Origin: Mastigamoeba balamuthi
Taxonomy: Eukaryota > Evosea > Mastigamoebida > Mastigamoebidae
Length of the DNA stretch: 31,621 nucleotides
Direction: 5' to 3'
Assembly (NCBI GenBank): GCA_902651635.1
Contig: CACRSC010000054.1
Coordinates: 405,020 to 436,640 of the forward strand
Part shown: positions 7,841 to 17,250 of the stretch, piece by piece
How positions within the stretch are numbered: the first letter of the stretch is position 1
How the letters are laid out: every line of letters starts with the position of its first letter
Position numbers and translations under genes: made by a program
The notes under the pieces: generated by a model
What the model saw: the letters and a program-made list of their open reading frames with translations, nothing else
Told to the model about the DNA's origin: nothing
The model's database searches: none

Positions 7841-9243
7841 GGTCGCTGTTGCCTCTGCTGCTGCTGCTGCTTCTGTTGTGGTGGTGTAGCTCTTAGGCGC
7901 TTTTGTTTGTAGTGACCAACGATTCCCTATCGGACCCCACACGAGAGAAGCCGTTTCTGTGTTTCTCGGGACAGTGACGTGTGCTCCGTCGGAAAGCTCA
8001 CTGGTGCGAAATCCCGCGTGTTTTTCGCGGTGCGCTATGCGGAATTCGGCAAAATTCTATGACATGGCTTCTGAAGAGCGGTTAACATGTGCGGGCTCGA
8101 GGAAATGGCAAGGGGGACTGTTACCGGACAGATCGGGGCCCGGGCATCACGCAGCGCTGCTCCCCCTGACCACCCAGCACGCGGACCGCGATGCCCGAGG
8201 AGGCGCACGAGACAACGAACCGCATTTTCCGCACCGCCCTCACCCTCACGCCGCCGCACTTCCCCATCGACGCTTCCGTGGAGAATTCGATTAGGGGCAG
8301 AATTGCATGGAATCGCGAGAATCGGCCAAGGGCACCCTGTAGTGCGCTCTGCACTGCCGAGTCGTTAGCGCACGAAGACTGGCTCCTGCAGCCATGCACA
8401 ATCAGAGGTCTGTGTTCTCGCATTTCAGGCACCTGAGGCATGGGGGTCTTCGCCAATATTTGATGCCAGTTTTGAGGTATACGCCTTGTTCATCTGATGT
8501 ATCGCTCACCTAGAAGAAATCCAGAATCGTTCTGAGTCCGAGTGGTTTCACGCGTTGTGTGTCTAGGAAGGGGCCCGTTTGAAGTTCTCTACTGCATGTA
8601 CGGTTCAACTTCTCACAGGATACAATCAAACTAGCCTCCGCGCAAAGGCGCCCAAGCTCTCATGTGAAACAGTAGTTCAGTGTCATCGATCGACGATCAA
8701 CTAGGCACAATCTCATGATGGAATAGTGTAATGATTCCCATCCAGTGAATTGACCCCCAGCCGTTGGGAATATCTACCACGCACTACGAGATACAACACC
8801 ATGACATGTGTGCTCTTTCAGGCTGTACCGCAGGACCTTACCGCACTTAATGTCATTTGTGGGATTCAAGGGAATCAGAGAATAGCCCATTGCTTCAACC
8901 ACAAGATTGTCCGCCGTCTATTTCTTGCGGTTGTGCAACAAAAACACGAATACCGTTTTCGGTATTGTCGGCCCCTCTCTCGGCAACTGCCACTGCACAA
9001 AGCCCGGCGGAGAAGGAATGGCGTATGCAGAAGCAGCCTAGGGCGTCCCGGCGGGGGCGCTCCGGGAACGCGCCAGTCGGTGGTCCGAGAACACAATGTT
9101 GACGTGGGCAGTAGCTGGAAAATTAGGCAGCAGTACCCCGATCTCGGTTATTCCAACCATCCGCGCGACGGGTCTCTCCCCCTCGCCCTGGCTGCGGGCC
9201 CCACCCAGAGCTGGCTTCACAGGGAGGGGTATCTCCTGCGCAG
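7841..9243. other. Intergenic; divergent promoter region of the TLDc gene and gene A
   Basis: Between the minus-strand TLDc gene and plus-strand gene A. Bases 7841-7942 may be 5' untranslated (open in frame). Several short overlapping ORFs between 8000 and 9200 lack domains and conservation. The 5' exon or exons of gene A, which must supply its ATG, should lie here; ATG at 9096 (MLTWAVAGKLG) is one candidate but I cannot confirm a splice from it. No TATA box or clear core element is recognised. Confidence 0.4.
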
Positions 9244-10348
9244 GTGCCCTGGGCGCGCCCGCTGGGTCCTCCCGCGCCTGTGGCTCTCAGGCTCGAGTCG
9301 TCCACCATTCCGCGCTACTCGACCTTCTCGGTGACGTCGTGCCCCCCACCCACAGCACAGCGCCCAGCTTCCACGCCCACACCCGACTCTCCCCCCGTGT
9401 GGCTGGGGGCCCGTGCGCCGTGTGGCGCTGGTCTCGCGGCGGGGGCTCCAGTCTGGCGTGTCTTTGTTTCAGGGGCTTGAATTTCTCTGCTCTATTGACT
9501 CCTGTCTTTGGTGTTCACACCGGCGTGGGCTGTCTGCCCAGATTCGCGTCGTGTGCGACGCGCGCTGGATGAGAGAGCAGGGAGTGGGCGTCGAGGCTAT
9601 CAGGGCTGCGTGCGCTGGCGCCGTGGTGCGGCTGGAGGGCCAGGAGCAGAGTTGCGCACTCGATGCCCACGGGCCTTCCACTCTCTTTCACCTTTCTGAA
9701 TGTACACCCATCCCACCCTCAGACCTGCCGCCGTGCACAAGGTGCTCCAAGCGGCGGCCCAAGAGGCTCGTAACCATTGGACACCCCGTCCGTGTGGAAT
9801 CGCGTGCCGAGAGCGACGGCAGAGAGCGCGTGTTCGTGTTCAGCCAGTGCAAATCGTAAGAAGCGTGGGAAGGAGACAATCAGCTCACACAACAACAATC
9901 GGCACGCCAAAGGAACTGCAACTCGTCGAGGCTGCACTTAGGAGGACGCGTGGTGATCGTGGTGGCGATCCGAGGGCCGCAGGGGCTCATTGCAGAGGCC
10001 CTGTCCGAGCCCTTGGTCCTCGTCTCGAGGTCGGCCTACATCCAGAAGCCGCGAGGGCAGATGCAGTTCAGGTGGGTCGACCAAATCACGTCGATCGGGC
10101 CAGAAGCGGGGTGCTCTGCTTCTGCGGAAAAGAGGGTGGCCGAGAAGCCAAGTTCAGACCAGCGCAGTCGGACAAAGAGCCCCGAAGAAAACCGTGATGA
10201 TCAGCCAGCAGATACTGCCTCCGTCGTCGGCACTTCCGTCCCGGAGGATCTCAGAAGGCAGCTTCAGAGCATGCTTCAGCTCCAGAGAGGACTGCTGGAA
10301 CACATTCGAGCTCTGAAACGGATTGTGTCAACATTCCTAATTGATTAA
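9244..10348 (+). CDS. Gene A: conserved protein of unrecognised family, upstream tandem paralogue (5' end incomplete)
   Basis: Exon model 9244-9330, 9542-9650, 9723-9855, 9913-10348 (254 codons plus TAA). All introns are GT-AG (211, 72 and 57 bp) and phases agree throughout. The model rests on comparison with gene B: protein similarity starts and stops at the same splice sites, and exons 1 and 3 have identical lengths in both (87 and 133 bp). Conserved blocks are VPWARP and PVALRL in exon 1, RVVCDARWM and VVRLEGQE in exon 2, LPPC-RC plus ESDGRER-VF-CKS in exon 3, and NCNSSRLH-GGRVVIVVAI, GPQG-IAEA-SEPLVL-SR in exon 4. The end is a Leu-rich amphipathic helix (DLRRQLQSMLQLQRGLLEHI). Exon 1 follows an acceptor (GCGCAG) and has no ATG, so at least one further 5' exon exists. 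Alternating beta-type strands suggest a sandwich fold; function unknown. Confidence 0.6.
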
Positions 10349-10802
10349 TGTCACCAAAATCATGCTTGCGCCCTATTGTTATTCCCGTGATATATGGAGA
10401 TGCACTCTGGACCACCATACTATTCGCATTCTCTGGACCCAGAGAAACGCACCTTGATGAAGCGAAATGGATGAGATTCGTTTGTCCAGAATAAAATAAT
10501 CTGGTGAATATCAATTTGAGCAGTGAACAAAGCCCAAAACTCGATCACCGAATTCGGTATCACCAGTCCGCACCCCTGCAACTGCCACGATGCGACTTTG
10601 CGCCATGTTGCCCGGGGTCAGAGTGCCGTCTCAGGCCGCCGTATTGCACATCTAAAGGTCGCCGGAGCGCAATGAGCGCGGGAGGGGGAAAAGTCCCATC
10701 CTGATACGATTAATCTACTCCTTTCCGGCAGCTGCACCCCCCGTTGCCCTGGCGTCGGCACATTCTGTTGCGGGACCGCAGGAAAGGGGGTGTCCAGTGC
10801 AG
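10349..10802. other. Spacer between the tandem genes, with an AATAAA-containing hairpin
   Basis: Downstream of gene A, positions 10486-10504 read CCAGA-ATAAAATAA-TCTGG: a perfect 5-bp stem with AATAAA (10490-10495) at its edge and in the loop, 142 bp after the stop codon. It could serve 3' end formation for gene A (inference). The remaining sequence should hold the promoter and the unseen first exon of gene B. No other gene is seen. Confidence 0.4.
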
Positions 10803-11907
10803 GTACCCTGGGCGCGCCCGGCGCGGCGTCCTCCACCCGTGGCACTCCGGCTCCCATCGTCCCACATTTCGCGCTACTCAATTTTCTCGGTACGCCACCG
10901 TCTCGGCCCTCCGCGTCCTTCTCCGCTGCCACCCTCCTCTCCGCCCAGCTGCTCGCACTTCTCGTAACTCCCGTGTCGCGGTGCGTGACCGCGTCTTCGG
11001 CTTTCTTTTTCTCAATGTTATCTGTTGTGTACTCGACGTTTTTTCAACTTTGTTTGCTTGGTCCGTGCTGTGCAGATGCGCGTTGTTTGCGACGCGCGGT
11101 GGATGGCGGAGCAGGGGCTCGGCGCTGAAGCAATCAAGGCCGCGGGTACGAGCGCTGTGGTGCGCCTCGAGGGGCAGGAGCACGGGCAGAGTTGCGTTGT
11201 CAACAGTCCCGCCCTCAATCTTCTTTGTTTCCTTGCGCCAACGCGCTTCTCTCCGCCAGACCTGCCGCCTTGCGCAAGGTGCTGCAGGAGACGGCCCTTG
11301 CGGCTCATCTCTGTGGGGTACTCTTCCCAAGGGGAGGCACCAGCAGAGAGCGACGGGCGAGAGCGCGCGTACGTGTTCGACCGATGCAAATCGTACGTTT
11401 CTTTTGCAGGGGACAGAACTGCCTCGCAATCGCTCACCCAGACACATCGGTACAAGGAACTGCAACTCGTCCAGGCTACACGCAGGAGGGCGCGTGGTGA
11501 TCGTGGTGGCGATCAAGGGGCCGCAGGGGACGATCGCTGAGGCCATCTCCGAGCCCCTCGTACTCACCTCGAGGACGGGGTACGTTCACAGGCCCCCGGG
11601 ACGGCTGCAAATCAGGTGGACAGACAGCTCCAGACCGCCGCAACCGCAGCAGCCAGAGAAGCCCGAGGAAGAGCCCTCCGCAGCTGCGGGCAAGGGGCCG
11701 TCTGAGCCGAGGACGGCCGCACCCGGTGGCCACGCCGGGGCGAGCTCCGTGGGAGAGGAGCCCCAGAGCAGCAGCGCAGCAGGGGCTGTGCCTGCAGAGC
11801 TGGCCAGCGACGCCGAGCTCCGAGGGCAGCTGCAGAGCATCATCCGCCTGCAGGGAGGGCTGCTCGACTACATCCGGGCGCTGAGAGGCGTGGTAAGCAT
11901 GTTGTAG
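10803..11907 (+). CDS. Gene B: conserved protein of unrecognised family, downstream tandem paralogue (5' end incomplete)
   Basis: Exon model 10803-10889, 11076-11190, 11260-11392, 11457-11907 (261 codons plus TAG), with GT-AG introns of 186, 69 and 64 bp in the same phases as gene A. Exon 2 begins with ATG here (MRVVCDARWM) where gene A has ATT, so this ATG is not a conserved start. Relative to A it has two extra codons in exon 2 (EHGQ against EQ) and a longer Pro/Ala/Gly/Ser-rich linker in exon 4 before the shared terminal helix (ELRGQLQSIIRLQGGLLDYI). Introns have diverged while exons have kept the reading frame with conservative substitutions (I/L, K/R, S/T), which supports both being genes under selection. 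A single ORF crosses 10744-11907 in one frame but switches away from the conserved frame inside exons 2 and 3, so it is not the true product. Confidence 0.6.
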
Positions 11908-12260
11908 TTTTATGCTTGGCGGAGGAGCTGTCTTGAGCTCTGCCTGGCAGCTGCCACGCTGTTGGTGCTGTTGGTCTCATTCGCCTCGCATGCACGTGTC
12001 CCCGAATCCCAATCCCAACCGGGGATGCAGCCTGCGACGGAATGAGGAGGTTTTCACAGCCTTGACCCTCCCTGAGAGTCAAAGAGCTGGATAAAAGGAT
12101 CGACGACGAAGTAATTTCCTTACATTGTCAGTCAAGTATTGCTTGCCTCCATCGCGAGAAGGGGAATTTCCGCTGATATTGACTGAGATTTCAGTACGGG
12201 ATTTGCGGGATTTGGGGATCTGCGAGCAGAGGGAAAGAAAGGGGCACCGCGCAGCGCAGA
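11908..12260. other. Intergenic between gene B and the TMEM144-type gene
   Basis: No ORF with support. It contains the 3' flank of gene B and the 5' flank of the transporter gene; an inverted pair CCCTGAGAGTC/GACT lies near 12070. Nothing else is recognised. Confidence 0.4.
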
Positions 12261-13814
12261 ATGGAGGACCTGCTCAGCTGGGCCAACGAGACCGAGAGCA
12301 GCGGCAGCGCCCTGCCCTCGTCCGACGACGCGCCCATCAACTACTACGGCTTCCTGGGCGCCGCCGTCTCGATCGTGTGCTTCGGCACCAACTTCATTCC
12401 TGTCAAGAAGTTCCACACTGGCGACGGGTCTGCCACCGTTTCCCCCCACGCGTTTCCGCCCGCCTCCGACGCGTCTCACCGCGCCTCGCTCGCAGGGTGT
12501 TCTTCCAGTGGGTCATGTGCATGGCCATCTGGTGCGTGGGCCTCGGCGTCTACGTGTACCGCGGGTTCCCCAAGTTCGAGCCGCTCGCGATGCTCGGCGG
12601 GTTCCTCTGGTGCTCGGGTGCGCTCCACCCACCCGTCGCGCAGGGCGGCCACGCGCACACGCACACGCACGCGGGCGCTGCGCTGATGCCTGCAAGGGTG
12701 TGGGGGTGTGGAGGGTGGTGGTGCACTTTTCCGTACACTTTTCCGCGCTGTTGACGTGTGTGGATGTTCCCGTTTGTTCCCCCGCTCCGTTCCGGGGCGG
12801 CCAAGCGGAAGCTCACACGGACGCGCGCGCCAGGCAACGTGATGGCGGTGCCGGTCATCGAGATGATCGGGCTGGGCCTGGGCATGGCGCTCTGGTGCTC
12901 GAGCAACCTCGTCATCGGCTGGTTCACGGGCGCCTTTGGCCTCTTCGGCCTCAGTTGCGTCACCGCCTGCGCAGTTTTGCCTGCGTGATTCTCAGTTTTG
13001 CGGGGGCCCGCGCGCAGAGCGGAACAGAGTGCTCTCGCCCGAGCTCAACTACGCGGGGGCCGCGGTCACGGCGGTCGCCATCCTGCTGTACGCGACGGTG
13101 ACGCCCAACGCGGACAAGAAGAAGAACCGCCGGGCGTCGATGTACTCGCCGCTGGCGGCCGACGACGACGCGGCCGAGCGGCTGCTGGGCGACCGCCACC
13201 TGCAGCTCTCGGGCGAGCGCGGGGACGAGGACGACGGGCCGCTGCTGCGTGCCGTGCGCTCGCTGTCGCCTGGCAGCCGGCGCGTGCTGGGCGTCGTGCT
13301 GGCGGTGGTCAGCGGGCTCTTCTACGGGACCAACTTCAACCCCCCGCAGTACCGCATCGTCAGCGCGCACGGCCCGCCCCCGCCGAGCCTCTGCGGGCAC
13401 TGACGAGGCTCGGGGCGCGCGCAGGAGCACGGGGGGTCGTCCAAGGAGCAGATCGACTACGCGTTCCCGCACTTTTGCGGCGTCTTGCTGACGAGCACGG
13501 CGTACATGCTGCTCTACGCGGCGGCCAGCGGCAACAGGCCGCGCGTCTACCCGCGGGCCATACTGCCGGGGTTCCTCTCGGGGCTGATGTGGGCCGCGGC
13601 GCAGGTCGCGTGGTTCTACACCAACACGGCCATCGGGTTTGTGATATCGTTCCCGCTCAACGCGGCGGGGCCCACCATCGTCGCCAACCTCGTCGGCGTG
13701 CTCGTCTTCCGCGAGATCAGCGGCCGCGCGCAGTACCTGAGGCTCACGTCGGCCATCCTCGTCTCGCTCCTCGGCGTGTCGCTGATCACGCTGTCGCAGG
13801 TCTTCGAGATATGA
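12261..13814 (+). CDS. TMEM144-family membrane transporter (drug/metabolite transporter superfamily)
   Basis: Five exons: 12261-12427, 12496-12617, 12834-12953, 13018-13358, 13425-13814, giving 379 residues; introns of 68, 216, 64 and 66 bp, all GT-AG with phases that fit. The family pattern is strong: YYGFLGAAVSIVCFGTNFIP followed by VKKFHTGDG-VFFQWVMCMAIW, LAMLGGFLWCSGNVMAVPVI, IGLGLGMALWCSSNLVIGW, FGLFGLK, then SGLFYGTNFNPPQYRI, FPHFCGVLLTSTAYMLLYA and a last half with LSGLMWAAAQVAWFYTN, PLNAAGPTIVANLVGVLVFREI and ILVSLLGVSLI. About ten hydrophobic helices are expected. A polar loop of about 60 residues (NADKKKNRRAS ... SRR) separates the two halves. Human TMEM144 is poorly characterised and proposed to carry sugars; substrate here is unknown. 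The ATG follows GCGCAGA and gives a short acidic cytosolic start. Confidence 0.9.
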
Positions 13815-13934
13815 TAACAACGCAGAGGCCTCCGGAGCCCGCCAGTGATAAATCGCCGCCCTTTCTATTATTAGCCGCCGTGTTGCTCTTGTCCCTTTCG
13901 GAGCCCCTAGCACAGACCGTTTGCGTTGCCAGCG

Positions 13935-15077
13935 ATGGGCTGCGGTGCCAGTAAGAGCGCTCAGTGCGCGGGAGAAGGCCCTCCCCAGCCGCAGCGCCCG
14001 GGACTGACGTCTGCCCGTGCGCGCAGGGTGGCGGACAGCGAGCACATGCCGGGCCCTGCAGAGGGCGGCAAGGCGGCGCCTGAGCCCCAGAAGATCGAGC
14101 AGGACCACGACCACGCCGGCGGTCCCGAGGGGGAGCACGCGGAGGACCACGAGCACGGCGAGCACGGGGGCGACAGCGCCAAGGAGGAAGAGGCAAAGCC
14201 CGCAGAGGAAGCAGCCGAGGCAGCCGAGGCCCAGGAGAAAGATGGAGACAAGAAGGACAAGAAGGACAAGAAGGAGAAAGACAAGGGGGACAAGAAGAAG
14301 AAGGATGGCAAGGAAGGCAAGGACAAGAGCAAGCACAAGGACGAGGAGGAGCAGCACGAGCACGTCGAGGGAGAACAGGGCGCAGACAAGGGCAAGCACA
14401 AAGAAACGGATGACAAGGAAGCCAAAGGGGAGAAGCCACAGGAGGAGGAGGGCAAACAGGACGCAAAGGAGCACAAGGAGCACAAGGATAAGGACGAGAG
14501 CAAAGAGGAGAGCGACGAGAAGGACAAGAGCAAAGAAAAGGACGAGAAGGGCAAAGAGAAGAAGAAAAAGCAAAAGAAAGAGGATGGGTACTCGTCCGGG
14601 AGTGAGGCAGAATCCGAGACAAGCACAGTAAGCCGAAAACCAACTGATCCTGCTGACTGCGGACCCACTCAGGTTAGAGCTCTCGAGAAGGCGTTCAAGG
14701 AGGAGGTCGACAAACGGAGGGAGAAGGGCGAGCCGGACATGAATGACGACGAGATGGCCCGCTGGCGGTCTGAGTGGCTCAAGAAGCATCTGGGCTCCCT
14801 GGTACGCATATCGAGTACTCGGTGTCACCTGACCGCTGCCCTGCAGAAGGAAGCACGGAAGATGGTGAAGAAGGAGGAGAGGCTTGAGAAGGACGTGACC
14901 AAGGAGGCTGACGAGCTGCTCAAGGCCCAGCGCAAGGCATCCAAGCAGAGGCACAAGGCCGAGGAGAAGGTGCGTGAAGCTGCCGGAGGGAGCGCTGGCG
15001 ACGAGGCCCCTGGCTCGGACAGTTCCTCGGAGGAGGACATTACCAAAGACCGCAGCCCTGACGAAGCCGTTCTCTGA
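13935..15077 (+). CDS. Lys/Glu-rich charged protein with acylation-type N-terminus
   Basis: A 380-residue ORF starting MGCGASKSAQC, a classic N-myristoylation/palmitoylation pattern (Gly2, Cys3, Ser6, Lys7). Residues about 35-75 are His/Asp/Glu-rich (DHDHAGG ... EDHEHGEHGG), 75-215 are almost entirely Lys, Glu, Asp and Gln in KDKKDKKEKDKGDKKKK-like runs, and the last third is a helical charged region (EKAFKEEVDKRREKGE, KKEERLEKDVTKEADELLKA). The whole is likely disordered or a single-helix/coiled structure tethered to membrane. I recognise no family. Two segments, 14630-14674 and 14802-14846, are each 45 bp, in frame, begin GTAAGC or GTACGC and end CAG, so they may be introns; without them the protein has 350 residues. 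The ATG at 13926 (MPAM) is upstream and in frame but hides the MGCGAS start. It lies 120 bp after the transporter gene, on the same strand. Confidence 0.7.
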   Translation: MGCGASKSAQCAGEGPPQPQRPGLTSARARRVADSEHMPGPAEGGKAAPEPQKIEQDHDHAGGPEGEHAEDHEHGEHGGDSAKEEEAKPAEEAAEAAEAQEKDGDKKDKKDKKEKDKGDKKKKDGKEGKDKSKHKDEEEQHEHVEGEQGADKGKHKETDDKEAKGEKPQEEEGKQDAKEHKEHKDKDESKEESDEKDKSKEKDEKGKEKKKKQKKEDGYSSGSEAESETSTVSRKPTDPADCGPTQVRALEKAFKEEVDKRREKGEPDMNDDEMARWRSEWLKKHLGSLVRISSTRCHLTAALQKEARKMVKKEERLEKDVTKEADELLKAQRKASKQRHKAEEKVREAAGGSAGDEAPGSDSSSEEDITKDRSPDEAVL

Positions 15078-15430
15078 GCCGATGTAAGCATGTTCCTTGC
15101 AATTGTCACCATCACTTGCCCAAGATGTTAGCCCTCTGCCCTTTGGCCTAACTACTATGTCACAAGGGCAGTACAAAAATGGCATTCATTGTAAATATGC
15201 AACTGTTCCATCGTATTTGCAGTACACATGTTTTGCCATTCCTAAATCCTGCTGGAGCAGTAGTCCCAACAGCGAGCTGTGACACTTTGCCTTGAGGTGG
15301 TTTGATTTTATTCGGACCCTTCCTGCTCTTACATGCAGGTCGTACAACAACAACGTGACACTGTCTGTTGCATGGGGTATCGCAAACCCCACCGGCAGTG
15401 GCCCAATGCCGATAGCTATTCGAACACTGG
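15078..15430. other. Intergenic between convergent genes
   Basis: The Lys/Glu-rich gene (plus) and the AbfB/PSI gene (minus) end toward each other here, so this is shared 3' flank. TGTAAATA at about 15190 matches the Pumilio-type element UGUAHAUA on the plus-strand transcript; one occurrence is weak evidence. No gene is seen. Confidence 0.4.
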
Positions 15431-17250
15431 CTAACGATACACGGAATTGCCCGAGCCGAAGGACCTCGACTGGTTCATTCCATGGCTGCCCCCCGGGAAC
15501 CCTCCGAGAGGTGGGGGCACCCCCACCGAGTTGGTGTAGTACACGGGCGTCCCCATCCCCAGAGGTAGGGCCATCAGAGGCCCCGACCCGCTGCTGCCGG
15601 AGTTGGACGCAGTGCCCCCACGGCTTCCCGGGAGATGCAGTGCCACAGGCGAGTCCGTTCCCATGAGGGCCAGGTCTCTGGGCGGCAACGTGAAGACGAC
15701 GGGCCTGTCCTCAGTGGACACGTTGAACGGGGGGGCGGTCCTGCGTGGATGGCGCCGCCTCCGCGCGATCAGCACCGCAGCGACAAGGATGGCCGACAAC
15801 ACAACAACGGCCCCAGCGATCCCGCCCACCAGCGGAATAAGGGGGAACGACTCTCCGCCGTCGCCACTGGAGATCTCTGAGACACGGAGGACAACGACTG
15901 CTCGTTCTACTCACGTTGCGGCAACACAGGACTCGAAGTGCCACATGGATGCGGGGCAGTTCGAGGGGCTCGTGGACGTGCCCTGCGAGCAGACGCCCGT
16001 CTCAGCGCACCAGCCGCACGACATGGTCGTGGTGATGCAATTCCTGCACAACGTGTAGTCGGAGCACTTCGCAGTCGCCTCCGCCGCCGAGCTCTCGGTG
16101 GACGTGTTGACGATAACTGCGGGCGTGTTGGGGACGACGTAGGTGCTGCGCCAGAACCCCAGCTCGGCGCTCGAGGAGAGGTACATGTTCGCTGCGCCGT
16201 AGCTGGTCTTACCGCACGCGGAGGAGGTGGTGTTGCTTCCCTCGCGGTCGAGCGTCCTCCTGCTACCCGCGCCCTTGAGGTTGAAGTCACCCGAGAAGAG
16301 CGACGACGTCGAGATGGTCCACGTGCAATCGCTCTCCCTGCCGCTGCAGTTCACGATTCTGGTGGGCGCGTAGGAGATGGAGCTGTCGTCTATCGCCTCT
16401 CCGCCGTCCACGTCGATGGCGAGGTAGAACGACGGGCTGGAGTGGAGCTGGAGGCTGACCTGCGTTGTCGACGACGTGCTGGCCAGCGCAGGGACCACGT
16501 CCCACTCCGTGTCGCCCGAGCTATCCGTGAAGACGGCGCTGCTCAGGCAGCTGCCCAGCCAGTGGGACGTGCCCTGCACGTAGAGCCGCACGGGGCCCGC
16601 GTCGGCAGCGATCCACGTGGCGAGGGAGGGCTTGGATGGCTTGTCGACGAGCCCCACGGTCCACCCGCGGTAGTTTGTGAACCACGACGCGCAGTCGTAG
16701 TCGAACGCCTTGGCGTACCCGATGTACTGGCCCCGCTGCTCAAACGACACCAGGGCGGGGTTGGAGAGCCCCGCCACCCTGTTGAACGAGCACTGTGCGC
16801 GCGCAGGGGCCCGGAAGGTCAGCGCAAACCTCGGAGCCCAAACAGGGCAGGGAAACTGCAGGAAAAGTGCACCAGCGACGGGGAGAGTGCGGACTGGGCG
16901 ACTGCAATGATTCTCCCCGTGCCGTCGCTGCACAGGTAGTAGCCGGGGTTCACCGCGGGCATGAAGGACACGCCGCCGCTGCCGTCGAGGGCCGCGACCT
17001 CGCGGAACATGAACTGCGCGTCCGAATAAATGCGCGCCGTCGCGTACACTGCACACCAGAGCTGCCGGTGGGCGCGGGGGCGAGGGAGGGAACACTGACG
17101 GGCAGCGGGCAGCGTACGGTCTTTGCAGGTGCCACCGATGACAGTGCGCAGGCCCAGCGTGGTGTCCGAGGCTGAGTTGTACTGCCTGAAGACGGTTGTG
17201 CACAGCGCAGCGCCGGGCAACAGAGAGAGCAGGACGAGGGTCAGCAGCAT
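15431..17250 (-). CDS. Secreted-type I membrane protein: AbfB-like repeats, PSI domain, TM helix, cytosolic tail
   Basis: Four exons on the minus strand: 17250-17118, 17048-16873, 16792-15915, 15866-15431, giving 540 residues; introns of 69, 80 and 48 bp, all GT-AG and phase-consistent. Residues 1-17 are a signal peptide (MLLTLVLLSLLPGAALC). Residues about 18-100 (TTVFRQYNSASDTTLGLR ... FMFREVAALDGSGGVSFMPAVNPGYYL) and 104-150 (SFNRVAGLSNPALVSFEQRG) resemble AbfB, the beta-trefoil sugar-binding domain of arabinofuranosidases. Residues 346-392 form a PSI (plexin-semaphorin-integrin) domain with eight Cys, including CGWCAETGVC. A helix at about 408-430 (GGIAGAVVVLSAILVAAVLI) precedes RRRR and a 110-residue Pro/Gly/Ser-rich tail. 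Together these suggest a cell-surface glycan-binding receptor or adhesin (inference). The last acceptor at 15867 is chosen because nearer AG sites break frame. Confidence 0.8.

Noticed and set aside
10744-11907. 387-codon continuous plus-strand frame over gene B
   Set aside because: It starts with TTG, runs through introns, and in exons 2 and 3 is not the frame conserved with gene A. Only its last part (exon 4) is real.
13951-14026. Candidate intron GTAAGA...GCGCAG right after MGCGA in the Lys/Glu gene
   Set aside because: It is 76 bp long, so removal shifts the frame out of the long charged ORF; the unspliced MGCGASKSAQC start fits acylation well. Another acceptor cannot be excluded.
14825-15115. 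Minus-strand Ser/Leu-rich frame at the end of the Lys/Glu gene
   Set aside because: Antisense shadow of a charged-repeat coding region.
12960-15185. 741-codon open frame on the minus strand, rich in Leu and Ser
   Set aside because: It is the complement of the purine-rich Lys/Glu gene and of TMEM144 exons and introns. It has no domain, and both plus-strand genes have clear evidence.
16287-16939. Plus-strand 333-codon frame opposite the AbfB/PSI gene
   Set aside because: Arg/Gly/Ala-rich translation caused by high GC; the minus strand has signal peptide, PSI domain and phase-consistent introns.
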